From positions 1-5,021 of the forward strand of contig SFUD01000072.1 in the NCBI GenBank assembly GCA_004561775.1: a DNA stretch of 5,021 nucleotides, given 5' to 3'. The DNA comes from a bacterium (lineage in GTDB: Bacteria > Bacteroidota > Bacteroidia > Bacteroidales > UBA932). Shown here piece after piece: positions 1-5,021 of this stretch; position 1 is the stretch's first letter; the number at the start of each line of letters is the position of its first letter. The notes under the pieces were generated by a model. The model was not told the DNA's origin and made no database searches. It worked only from the letters and a program-made list of their open reading frames with translations. The translations under genes and the position numbers were made by a program.

Positions 1-331
1 GCATATATGCGGCAAGATTCTCCGTTTTGGTAAGCGCTTGCGCCTCTTTAACTATAATAACCTGATAATCTGCAAATACGGGATAGCGCCTGCAGAGAGA
101 GACTATGCCGTCTGCAGTAATCTTACCATCTGTGGCATAGATGACAGACTGGTTAAAATCCCTCTGGTCTGGGGTAAGCACCTCCTCCGAGAGGGCCTTT
201 ACAATGCGCTCCGTAAAGTAGGTCTCCTGACCGCAAAGCAGATAGACAGGCAGAAACTTCCTCTCTTTAATGCTCTTCATAATGGAACGGAAATTCTCCG
301 TTGCTTTTGCAAATGGGTCTACGTATGCCAT
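1..331 (-). CDS. holA: DNA polymerase III subunit delta, N-terminal part (truncated by window edge)
   Basis: Delta is the clamp-loader subunit that opens the sliding clamp during loading onto primed DNA in the replisome. Reading the minus strand from the ATG at 331 gives 110 codons with no stop up to base 2. The gene therefore runs out of the window; family members are about 330-350 residues, so roughly a third is visible. Recognisable pieces are VYLLCGQETYF (residues 29-39), the degenerate nucleotide-binding-fold start of delta; DFN (58-60); and RRYPVFADYQVIIVKEAQ (81-98), the conserved arginine-tyrosine-proline segment and following beta strand typical of Bacteroidota HolA. The ATG lies 11 nt after the stop of the upstream antiporter gene, with GGAG two bases before it, so the two are probably co-transcribed. 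The identification comes from recalled family patterns, not a database search. Confidence 0.88.
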   Translation of the reverse strand, partial: MAYVDPFAKATENFRSIMKSIKERKFLPVYLLCGQETYFTERIVKALSEEVLTPDQRDFNQSVIYATDGKITADGIVSLCRRYPVFADYQVIIVKEAQALTKTENLAAYM

Positions 332-342
332 AACTCCACAAT

Positions 343-1374
343 TTACAGAATAAGATAGAGTGTGTATGCCACATAAAGCGCAATCATAAGCGCACCCTCC
401 GCGCGGGTAATTGTACGCTCTTTATAAAATACTCCCACAAACCAGAGCACTATGCTGGAGAGCAGCACCATTCCAAGGTCTATTGCGCCAATGCCTGCAA
501 GCTTTATCGGCGATATTGTAGAGGAGAGTCCCAGTATGAGGAAGATATTGAAGAGGTTGCTTCCCACAACATTGCCCACTGCCATCTCCGACTTTCCCTT
601 CAGCGCAGCCACAACAGAGGTTGCCAGTTCGGGAAGAGAGGTGCCTCCTGCAACTATTGTAACTGCAATAAGGCTCTCGCTTGCTCCCAAGGCCCTTGCC
701 AGCCCGGAGGCGCCTCTTACAAAGCTCTCACCACCTACAATAAGGAAGATAAGGCCGCCAATGGAGAAGAGAATTGCGCGCCAGAGCGGCATCTCCTTTA
801 TTCCCGATTCCGCAGCCGCATCAGCGCCGCAGCTGCCATTGGCAGCAGTAGAGCCATTTGCACAACATCCGCCATTTGCAGCAGATACGGAGGCCTTCTG
901 CTCCTCTCCGGCAGCAATGGAGAAGGTGTGGGAGAGGAAGATTGCCATAAAGCAGAGCAGCACCAGCCCGTCTGTTCGGCTAAGCCCTCCTGCCACGCAC
1001 CCCTCTGTGGCATCTGCACAGAGCAGAATAAGCACAAAGGAGGCAAGGATGCAGAGAGGTATCTCCTTCTTTATGAGCAGTCTGCTCACCTTAAGAGGGC
1101 GCACCAACACAGTGCATCCAATAATCATAAGCGTATTGAAGAGGTTGCTTCCAACTACATTTCCAAGGGCAATGTCGCCATTTCCCTTTATTGCGGATAT
1201 TGCGCTTACTGCCAACTCCGGTGCGGAGGTGCCAAATGCAACAATGGTGAGTCCTATAACAAGTTCGGAGACCTTCATCCTCTTTGCTATGGAGGAGGCT
1301 CCATCTGTTAGGGCATTGGCTCCCGACAGAATCAGTGCGAGCCCAACTATGAATAGTAATATATCTGCAATCAT
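343..1374 (-). CDS. Calcium/sodium antiporter (CaCA family, YrbG-like)
   Basis: Inner-membrane cation exchanger, inferred to extrude Ca2+ in exchange for Na+ (some relatives also use K+). With the start at 1374 it is 343 residues, normal for the family. It shows the two inverted halves of CaCA proteins. The first alpha repeat has GTSAPEL (48-54) and GNVVGSN (71-77); the second has GTSLPEL (244-250) and GNVVGSN (267-273). The acidic residues E52 and E249 are the expected ion ligands. About ten hydrophobic segments are visible, five on each side of a soluble loop (about 155-193). That loop is unusual: it contains a three-copy hexapeptide repeat with cysteines. The reading frame is open up to 1491, but the residues before 1380 are not membrane-like. 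ATGs at 1380 and 1374 both fit; 1374 puts the first helix immediately after the start, as in relatives. It lies upstream of holA in a likely operon; no functional link is known to me. Confidence 0.9.
   Translation of the reverse strand: MIADILLFIVGLALILSGANALTDGASSIAKRMKVSELVIGLTIVAFGTSAPELAVSAISAIKGNGDIALGNVVGSNLFNTLMIIGCTVLVRPLKVSRLLIKKEIPLCILASFVLILLCADATEGCVAGGLSRTDGLVLLCFMAIFLSHTFSIAAGEEQKASVSAANGGCCANGSTAANGSCGADAAAESGIKEMPLWRAILFSIGGLIFLIVGGESFVRGASGLARALGASESLIAVTIVAGGTSLPELATSVVAALKGKSEMAVGNVVGSNLFNIFLILGLSSTISPIKLAGIGAIDLGMVLLSSIVLWFVGVFYKERTITRAEGALMIALYVAYTLYLIL
826..879 (-). repeat. Three-copy 18-bp tandem repeat inside the antiporter gene
   Basis: On the plus strand gccatt(g/t)gca occurs at 835-844, 853-862 and 871-880, exactly 18 bp apart. 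Read in the gene's frame, the units encode ANGGCC, ANGSTA and ANGSCG (residues 166-183 of the antiporter). They lie in the soluble loop between the two membrane halves. The period is a multiple of three, so copy-number change would keep the frame. Confidence 0.8.
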
Positions 1375-1382
1375 AACCATCG

Positions 1383-1416
1383 CAAAATTACAAATTTTTG
1401 TACTATCTTTACAATA
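1383..1416 (-). promoter_or_regulatory. Bacteroidota-type promoter for the antiporter-holA pair
   Basis: The minus strand reads TAATTTTG at 1390-1383, a perfect match to the Bacteroidota -7 element TAnnTTTG. A TTG at 1414-1412 (within TATTG) precedes it by 21 bp and could serve as the -33 element, although TTTG at 19-20 bp would be closer to consensus. The element ends only 8 bases before the ATG at 1374, so the transcript would be leaderless or nearly so. An AT-rich gap makes a chance match possible. Confidence 0.5.
1404..1411 (+). promoter_or_regulatory. Weak -7-like element before the nuclease-fold gene
   Basis: TATCTTTA matches TAnnTTTG at all fixed positions except the last base and lies four bases before the ATG at 1416. 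I find no TTG at a suitable distance upstream, so this is only a candidate. If used, it would overlap the opposing promoter and give a leaderless message. Confidence 0.25.
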
Positions 1417-1835
1417 TGCAAAAGTACTATTGGGACCCGTTAAGGCGCAAGGAGGTGCCTGCCACTCCGGAAGAGTTGGTAAGACAGTCATTCATTGAGT
1501 ATCTTAACAAGGAGCTTGGGTATCCGCTCTCGCTTATGGCAAGCGAATACTCCACAACATACAACGGCAGGGCATATCGTGCGGATATAGTACTCTTTAA
1601 CCGCTCTCTTAAACCTGTTATGATAGTGGAATGCAAGGCGCCCTCTGTAAAGATAGATTCCAATGTTGTATCTCAGGTCTTGAGGTACAATCTCTCATTT
1701 GGAGGAGAGGGTGTGGAGACCCTTGTGGTTACCAATGGCAAAACCACCTGTGCAATGGTTTATAACAGGGAGGAGAAGTGTTACAGATTTGTGGAGCAGA
1801 TACCTGAATATATCTCCGTGGAGAAGGATAAGTAA
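1416..1835 (+). CDS. Stand-alone HsdR N-terminal (PD-(D/E)XK) domain protein
   Basis: A 139-residue protein consisting of essentially one domain, like the N-terminal nuclease domain of type I restriction HsdR subunits (HSDR_N_2 type). The visible catalytic signature is D57 in RADIVLF, followed by E72-x-K74 in MIVECKAP, then QVLRYN (87-92), whose Q and Y match the extra motif of this nuclease class. No helicase or translocase part follows and no hsdM or hsdS gene is present, so it is not a functional type I restriction system here. I chose the ATG at 1416 (MQKYYWDP). An in-frame ATG at 1398 would add six residues but would sit inside the probable promoter region. It is followed 10 nt later by the tRNA nucleotidyltransferase gene, suggesting one operon. 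As I recall, similar small proteins sit next to holA in other Bacteroidales genomes. The biological role is unknown to me; nuclease activity is inferred only from retained residues. Confidence 0.82.
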   Translation: MQKYYWDPLRRKEVPATPEELVRQSFIEYLNKELGYPLSLMASEYSTTYNGRAYRADIVLFNRSLKPVMIVECKAPSVKIDSNVVSQVLRYNLSFGGEGVETLVVTNGKTTCAMVYNREEKCYRFVEQIPEYISVEKDK

Positions 1836-1845
1836 TAGTTGTTAG

Positions 1846-3264
1846 ATGAAAGATTTCTTAAAGAACGAGGTCTTTGGAATAGTCTCCAAGGCCGCAGAGG
1901 AGGAGGGAGTAAGAGCCTTTGTTATAGGCGGATTTGTAAGGGATGCCTTTCTTGGCAGACCAAGCAAGGATATAGATATTGTTGTGGAGGGCAGCGGCAT
2001 TGCGCTGGCCAAGCTGGTTGGCAAAATTGTCGGGAGTAAAGTAGCGGTCTATAGCAATTTTGGTACTGCAATGCTCCACTATAAGGGGGTAGAGGTGGAG
2101 TTTGTAGGCGCCCGCAAGGAGTCCTATGACAGAAATTCCAGAAAGCCGGTGGTTGAGGATGGCACTCTGGAGGAGGACCAGCAGCGTAGGGATTTTACTG
2201 TAAATGCTTTGGCGCTGAGTCTGCAGAGAGAGGATTACGGCTCTCTTGTAGATCCCTTTGGCGGCATAAGAGACCTGCACAATGGCCTGCTGAGAACACC
2301 CCTGGACCCCGATACCACCTACTCCGACGACCCTCTCCGTATGATTCGCGCAATCCGTTTTGCAACCCAACTCTCTTTTACCATTGTCCCCGAGTCTTTT
2401 GAGGCAATCAAGCGCAACAAGGAGAGATTGGATATACTCTCGCTTGAAAGGATTAACGAAGAGCTAAACAAGATTCTCCTCTCCCCAAAACCCTCTGTAG
2501 GCTTCTTGCTTCTGGAAGAGAGCGGATTGCTGGAGAAGATTCTGCCGCAACTCTGCAATCTCAGGGGAGTTGAGACAATGGATGGAAAGGGGCACAAAGA
2601 TAATTTTGCACATACCTTGCAGGTGGTGGATAACATTGCCTCCACCACAGATAATCTCTGGCTCCGCTGGGCGGCCCTGCTCCACGATATAGGCAAACCC
2701 CTTACCAAACATTACGACCCGGAGATAGGATGGAGCTTCCACAATCACGATTTTGTTGGAGGCAAGATGATTCCGGGGATCTTCCGCCAGCTTAAGATGC
2801 CCCTTAACGAGAAGATGAAGTATGTTCAGAAACTTGTGCAGCTTCACCTGCGCCCTATAGCCCTGGTTCAGGATGAGGTTACAGACTCTGCCGTAAGAAG
2901 GCTTCTCTTTGATGCTGGAGACGACATAAATGACCTTATGCTCCTCTGCGAAGCGGACATAACCTCCAAAAACGAGAACAAGGTAAGACGAATAAAGTCC
3001 AACTTCCAGTTAGTGCGTAAAAAACTTGTAGAGGTGGAGGAGAAGGACCGCGTGCGTAATTTCAAAAACCCCATCACAGGAGAACTCATTATGCAGAGAT
3101 ATGCTCTCCCACCCTGCAGCACAATAGGCATAATCAAAGAATATGTCAAGGAGGCCATATTGGATGGCATAATAGAGAACAACTACGAGCAAGCCTTCCA
3201 ACTAATGGAGAAGAAAGCACTCGAACTTGGCCTCACACCCCAACCCTTGCAGAAGTCCCTATAA
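1846..3264 (+). CDS. cca: tRNA nucleotidyltransferase (CCA-adding type) with HD domain
   Basis: Adds or repairs the 3'-terminal CCA of tRNAs, using CTP and ATP without a nucleic acid template. The 472-residue protein has the full class II nucleotidyltransferase head: GGFVRD (28-33), the metal-binding pair D42/D44 in DIDIVVEG, RRDFTVNAL (114-122) and the base-selecting region DDPLRMIRAIRF (161-172). A helical RNA-binding region follows, then an HD phosphohydrolase domain with H256, the H280-D281 pair in ALLHDIGKP, HNHD (299-302) and probably D371. The length and HD fusion fit the Bacteroidota form. Relatives with this architecture can be CCA-adding enzymes or poly(A) polymerases; I favour CCA-adding because no second candidate is present in the window, but sequence alone does not settle it. 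The start has no obvious Shine-Dalgarno sequence. It ends at TAA, facing the SEC-C gene convergently. Confidence 0.9.
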   Translation: MKDFLKNEVFGIVSKAAEEEGVRAFVIGGFVRDAFLGRPSKDIDIVVEGSGIALAKLVGKIVGSKVAVYSNFGTAMLHYKGVEVEFVGARKESYDRNSRKPVVEDGTLEEDQQRRDFTVNALALSLQREDYGSLVDPFGGIRDLHNGLLRTPLDPDTTYSDDPLRMIRAIRFATQLSFTIVPESFEAIKRNKERLDILSLERINEELNKILLSPKPSVGFLLLEESGLLEKILPQLCNLRGVETMDGKGHKDNFAHTLQVVDNIASTTDNLWLRWAALLHDIGKPLTKHYDPEIGWSFHNHDFVGGKMIPGIFRQLKMPLNEKMKYVQKLVQLHLRPIALVQDEVTDSAVRRLLFDAGDDINDLMLLCEADITSKNENKVRRIKSNFQLVRKKLVEVEEKDRVRNFKNPITGELIMQRYALPPCSTIGIIKEYVKEAILDGIIENNYEQAFQLMEKKALELGLTPQPLQKSL

Positions 3265-3392
3265 CCACTTATTAATCTGAACATTGCCGCCATTTGATCG
3301 AGGTCCAGCCCAAGGGTCTTGAAGGTGAGGTTCTTGCCGTTGCGGTATATATGCAGCTGGCGGCTGCGAAGATCAGCTGTTGTATTTACCAT
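3183..3392 (-). CDS. Doubtful small ORF overlapping the SEC-C gene end
   Basis: A 69-codon frame starts at the ATG at 3392, 20 nt inside the end of the SEC-C gene in another frame, and runs antisense into the last 82 bases of the tRNA nucleotidyltransferase gene. The first 40 or so residues (including LHIYRNGKNLTF and LDLDQMAAMFRLI) look like plausible protein sequence and fill the otherwise empty convergent gap. The remaining part is Ser/Trp-rich and looks like an antisense shadow. I recognise no family. It could be a real small protein, the remains of a longer C-terminal region, or chance. Confidence 0.25.
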   Translation of the reverse strand: MVNTTADLRSRQLHIYRNGKNLTFKTLGLDLDQMAAMFRLISGYRDFCKGWGVRPSSSAFFSISWKACS

Positions 3393-4521
3393 GGCATTTC
3401 TTATACTTCAGTCCGCTTCCACAAGGGCAGGGATCGTTGCGTCCAACCCTTGGTATACCCATCCCGAAGCCAACAGGGGGCATCTTATCCGGGAGCGGCT
3501 GGAGGCTTGGCTTTTCGTATTTCTCAAAGACTTCGTGGGAGGAGTATCCCTTGAAAATCCACTTCGGGACATTGTTTGTATACTCCTGGACTACACCCAT
3601 CATCTCCTGCACCTGGTCAAAACCCTTGAGCAAGCCGTCGAAAAGATGTATGGCACCAAGCGGGCCCTTTGTCCCACCCTCCTGAGCACTGAGCCATACC
3701 AGAGTGCCTGTCACATTGCGTTCTTTTTCCCCCATGCCGACCTTCTTCATAAATGCAGTCAGTTTCTTTCCGGTCGGAGAGTCCTTTCCCACGAACGGAT
3801 AAAGCGGGTCGAATCCTGCTGCCATGAATTCCTCCTTCGAGAACTGGCGGTAGTCCTTTATCTCTGCCCTGTTCTCCCTTTCAAAAATGAGTTCGTCAAG
3901 ATCCTCGTTCCTTATTATGGTCTGGAGATAAACCACGTCGTCCTTCCTAACTACATTCATTTTCATAAGGAATGACTCAAACAGGAACTGTATTGACTGC
4001 ACTGCCAGCTGCGGATTGGTCTTGAAATCATATATGGATGAGAATATTTCAAGCACTTTCTTATGCTCCACAATTCCGTATGTATTGAGTATTCCCATCA
4101 GAAGGGCCTCGAATTCCATATAACCGTTGGCCCTCCTGAACGACAAGGCCATAGGCAGGCGTTCCTTGATGGAATCATAGAGAGCCGGAACTATGGTGAA
4201 GGTGCTGGAATCATCGGTTCTTTCCTCAACGACAAACCCTAAAGCCTCCATCACTGTAGCGTAGGGCTGGGGGGAAGTGCGGAACTCACTCCCCTTCTCC
4301 ATCTTCACCATTATCTCCATAAGGTCAAGCTCCCTCTTGGGGAGGCAGCGTAACCATGCGTCAGAGTTATTGATGATAAAGTCGGTCAGCCCTATTGCCA
4401 TCTCGGCCTTCCGCAGATTGGACGCCAGTTCACAACCGAGCATATCCGCAAAAATTCTGAGCTGAATTTTGGTGCGAGGTATCAGTGACCGGTATATGAA
4501 TTCAAGATCCTGTGCTATCAT
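3373..4521 (-). CDS. SEC-C motif protein of unknown function
   Basis: A 382-residue soluble protein; I see no signal peptide or membrane segment. The only recognised domain is a C-terminal SEC-C zinc-binding motif at 360-378, RNDPCPCGSG followed by KYKKCHG, with C365, C367, C376 and H377 as the metal ligands. The same motif ends SecA and occurs in many proteins of different function, so it does not by itself indicate secretion. The preceding 340 residues appear mostly helical, with no motif I know. A basic and hydrophobic stretch at 1-50 and a charged region at 205-235 (NEDLDEL, EFERENRAE-like) are the only notable compositional features. The start is the first ATG of the frame, with no Shine-Dalgarno sequence. 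The gene is monocistronic unless the small overlapping ORF is real. It seems to be preceded by a long leader and a promoter at 4743-4772. It converges on the tRNA nucleotidyltransferase gene. Confidence 0.85.
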   Translation of the reverse strand: MIAQDLEFIYRSLIPRTKIQLRIFADMLGCELASNLRKAEMAIGLTDFIINNSDAWLRCLPKRELDLMEIMVKMEKGSEFRTSPQPYATVMEALGFVVEERTDDSSTFTIVPALYDSIKERLPMALSFRRANGYMEFEALLMGILNTYGIVEHKKVLEIFSSIYDFKTNPQLAVQSIQFLFESFLMKMNVVRKDDVVYLQTIIRNEDLDELIFERENRAEIKDYRQFSKEEFMAAGFDPLYPFVGKDSPTGKKLTAFMKKVGMGEKERNVTGTLVWLSAQEGGTKGPLGAIHLFDGLLKGFDQVQEMMGVVQEYTNNVPKWIFKGYSSHEVFEKYEKPSLQPLPDKMPPVGFGMGIPRVGRNDPCPCGSGLKYKKCHGKYNS

Positions 4522-4738
4522 ATAGAGTATTAGTTTATATATGTTATTCTATTCAAGTTCGTAATTCAACTTCATCATGTTGCCCGGAGCGCTTCAGTGG
4601 CGATGCCACGAGAGTATTGTATATTTTCCCGTCGGTAACGGTTGTTCGGAATTCCCGAACTACTGAATCCTTTGCAAGTTCTCCTTCCTTTTACAAAGAA
4701 ATAATGGGCGGGTATTATATGATTTCTGCACAGATTAA
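4522..4738 (-). promoter_or_regulatory. Possible structured 5' leader of the SEC-C gene
   Basis: If transcription begins just after the -7 element at 4743, about 215 nt precede the SEC-C start. In transcript order four hairpins can be drawn. The first is CUUUGUAA/UUGCAAAG (4698-4691 with 4677-4670), with a purine-rich GGAAGGAG loop. The second is GUUCGG/CCGAAC (4660-4655 with 4649-4644). The third is a weak 4-bp CCGU/ACGG (4641-4638 with 4632-4629). The fourth is GUGGC/GCCAC with a 3-nt loop (4609-4605 with 4601-4597). The first stem needs one G-U pair that forms only in the minus-strand RNA, a small argument for that direction. No poly-U terminator follows any stem, and I recognise no riboswitch family. 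A ten-codon frame (MMKLNYELE, 4578-4549) lies near the end but is too short to call. Confidence 0.35.
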
Positions 4739-4742
4739 GATA

Positions 4743-4772
4743 CAAAAATAGACATAATTTCAGGATACACAA
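4743..4772 (-). promoter_or_regulatory. Bacteroidota-type promoter upstream of the SEC-C gene
   Basis: The minus strand carries TATTTTTG (4750-4743), a perfect TAnnTTTG -7 element. It is preceded by TTG (4772-4770, in context ATTG) with a 19-bp spacer, the spacing expected for the Bacteroidota housekeeping sigma factor. The predicted start is around 4736-4739. The region is only about 23% GC, so a fortuitous match cannot be excluded. A weaker E. coli-like TTGAAT/TAATAC pair lies much nearer the gene (about 4530-4555) and is the alternative. Confidence 0.5.
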
Positions 4773-4850
4773 TAATAGTTTTGACAATAGTGTAAATAAC
4801 CTGTTTTCCAAGAAAGTTGACAATTTCGTGATACTGCAAATAATCGACAC

Positions 4851-4905
4851 CCTGGCCGTGGTGCAGGTATCCGATGGGTGATAAGGCTGCACCTGGCCTG
4901 GTGCA
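4851..4905 (+). repeat. Imperfect direct repeat CCTGGCC(G)TGGTGCA
   Basis: CCTGGCCGTGGTGCA at 4851-4865 recurs as CCTGGCCTGGTGCA at 4892-4905, differing by one inserted base, 41 bp apart. The second copy is also part of a near-perfect palindrome. Confidence 0.65.
4888..4905. repeat. 18-bp near-palindrome TGCACC-N6-GGTGCA
   Basis: TGCACC (4888-4893) and GGTGCA (4900-4905) are perfect inverted arms around TGGCCT, whose inner GGCC is also self-complementary, so only one position pair breaks the 18-bp symmetry. This could be a protein-binding site or a short hairpin. No T-run follows, so a terminator is unlikely. Confidence 0.6.
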
Positions 4906-4919
4906 TCGTTCGAGCAAAT

Positions 4920-4977
4920 CACCGCGCGCACGAATCCTTGTTCTAGGCACCTCTGGGGCACATTGGCCCGCGCGGTG
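4920..4977. repeat. 9-bp inverted repeat CACCGCGCG / CGCGCGGTG
   Basis: CACCGCGCG (4920-4928) and CGCGCGGTG (4969-4977) are exact inverted copies separated by 40 bp. A related direct copy, CACCGAGCGCG, lies at 4993-5003. They belong to the GC-rich segment. Confidence 0.6.
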
Positions 4978-5021
4978 GCCTCGATTTGAGCTCACCGAGC
5001 GCGTTACTAAAAGTTAATTAT

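Larger units (their letters stand above)
4840..5005. other. GC-rich, repeat-laden segment without a recognised gene
   Basis: GC content rises from 14/60 bases at 4741-4800 to 34/60 at 4861-4920 and 41/60 at 4921-4980, then falls again in the last 18 bases (TTACTAAAAGTTAATTAT). All three minus-strand frames stop within the first 15 bases from the right edge. On the plus strand only one frame is open to the edge, from the TAG at about 4944, and it has no convincing start. The frames crossing the segment have the Arg/Pro/Ala-rich look of non-coding GC-rich DNA. I find no tRNA, rRNA, tmRNA, SRP or RNase P signature. It could be a regulatory or structured region, part of an element end, or foreign or chimeric sequence. 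Confidence 0.5.

Noticed and set aside
38..358. A plus-strand frame opposite holA
   Set aside because: The minus strand encodes a recognisable HolA N-terminus here; the plus frame has no recognisable features.
1375..1491. N-terminal extension of the antiporter to the ATG at 1491
   Set aside because: The extra residues are polar and cysteine-containing, do not precede the first helix in relatives, and would run across the promoter elements and into the opposite gene.
452..1498. A 348-codon plus-strand frame opposite the antiporter
   Set aside because: It is antisense to a gene with clear CaCA motifs, its protein is rich in Ser, Pro, Ala and Ile with no family character, and it overlaps the nuclease-fold gene start. 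It is open because of the codon use of the true gene.
1416..1835. Type I restriction-modification locus
   Set aside because: Only the nuclease-like N-terminal domain is present; there is no motor domain, methylase or specificity gene, and the neighbours are housekeeping genes.
3319..3975. A 218-codon plus-strand frame opposite the SEC-C gene
   Set aside because: It is antisense to a frame ending in a textbook SEC-C motif, and its product has no coherent features.
4640..4662. GTTCGG/CCGAAC hairpin as an intrinsic terminator
   Set aside because: No T-run follows on either strand and the stem is only 6 bp.
4870..4945. Possible tRNA (GTTCGAG and CCA-like pieces on either strand)
   Set aside because: The T-stem flanks do not pair and no acceptor or anticodon arm can be drawn.
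4575..4995. Two minus-strand frames (128 and 86 codons) in the right-hand region
   Set aside because: They span the sharp GC change with no shared composition, have no family character, and cross the proposed promoter and leader. The GC-rich half reads like non-coding sequence.

Overview
The window looks like chromosomal sequence from a member of the Bacteroidota, probably Bacteroidales. This rests on three things. The truncated first gene reads as a Bacteroidales-type DNA polymerase III delta subunit. Two upstream regions contain the Bacteroidota-type -7 element TAnnTTTG. Shine-Dalgarno sequences are weak or absent before most starts. The species cannot be fixed from the sequence.

Layout: bases 1-1374 hold two minus-strand genes in a tight pair. 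A CaCA-family calcium/sodium antiporter comes first, followed 11 nt later by holA, whose 3' two-thirds lies beyond base 1. A 41-bp divergent gap (1375-1415) separates this pair from two plus-strand genes. These are a stand-alone PD-(D/E)XK nuclease-fold protein of the HsdR N-terminal type (1416-1835) and, 10 nt later, a class II tRNA nucleotidyltransferase with an HD domain (1846-3264). After a convergent gap of about 108 bp comes a minus-strand gene for a protein of unknown function with a C-terminal SEC-C zinc motif (3373-4521). A small doubtful ORF overlaps its 3' end.

The last 500 bases (4522-5021) carry no gene I can support. The part next to the SEC-C gene (4522-4738) looks like a long mRNA leader with several small hairpins, below a good Bacteroidota-type promoter (4743-4772). 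Beyond that, composition jumps from about 23% GC (4741-4800) to about 68% GC (4921-4980), in a block rich in short direct and inverted repeats whose nature I cannot identify.

Functionally, holA (replication clamp loader), the tRNA CCA-end enzyme and the antiporter are ordinary housekeeping genes. The less understood parts are the nuclease-fold protein, the SEC-C protein with its leader, a Cys-containing hexapeptide repeat inside the antiporter, and the GC-rich repeat block at the right edge. I do not see a clear new defence or mobile system.
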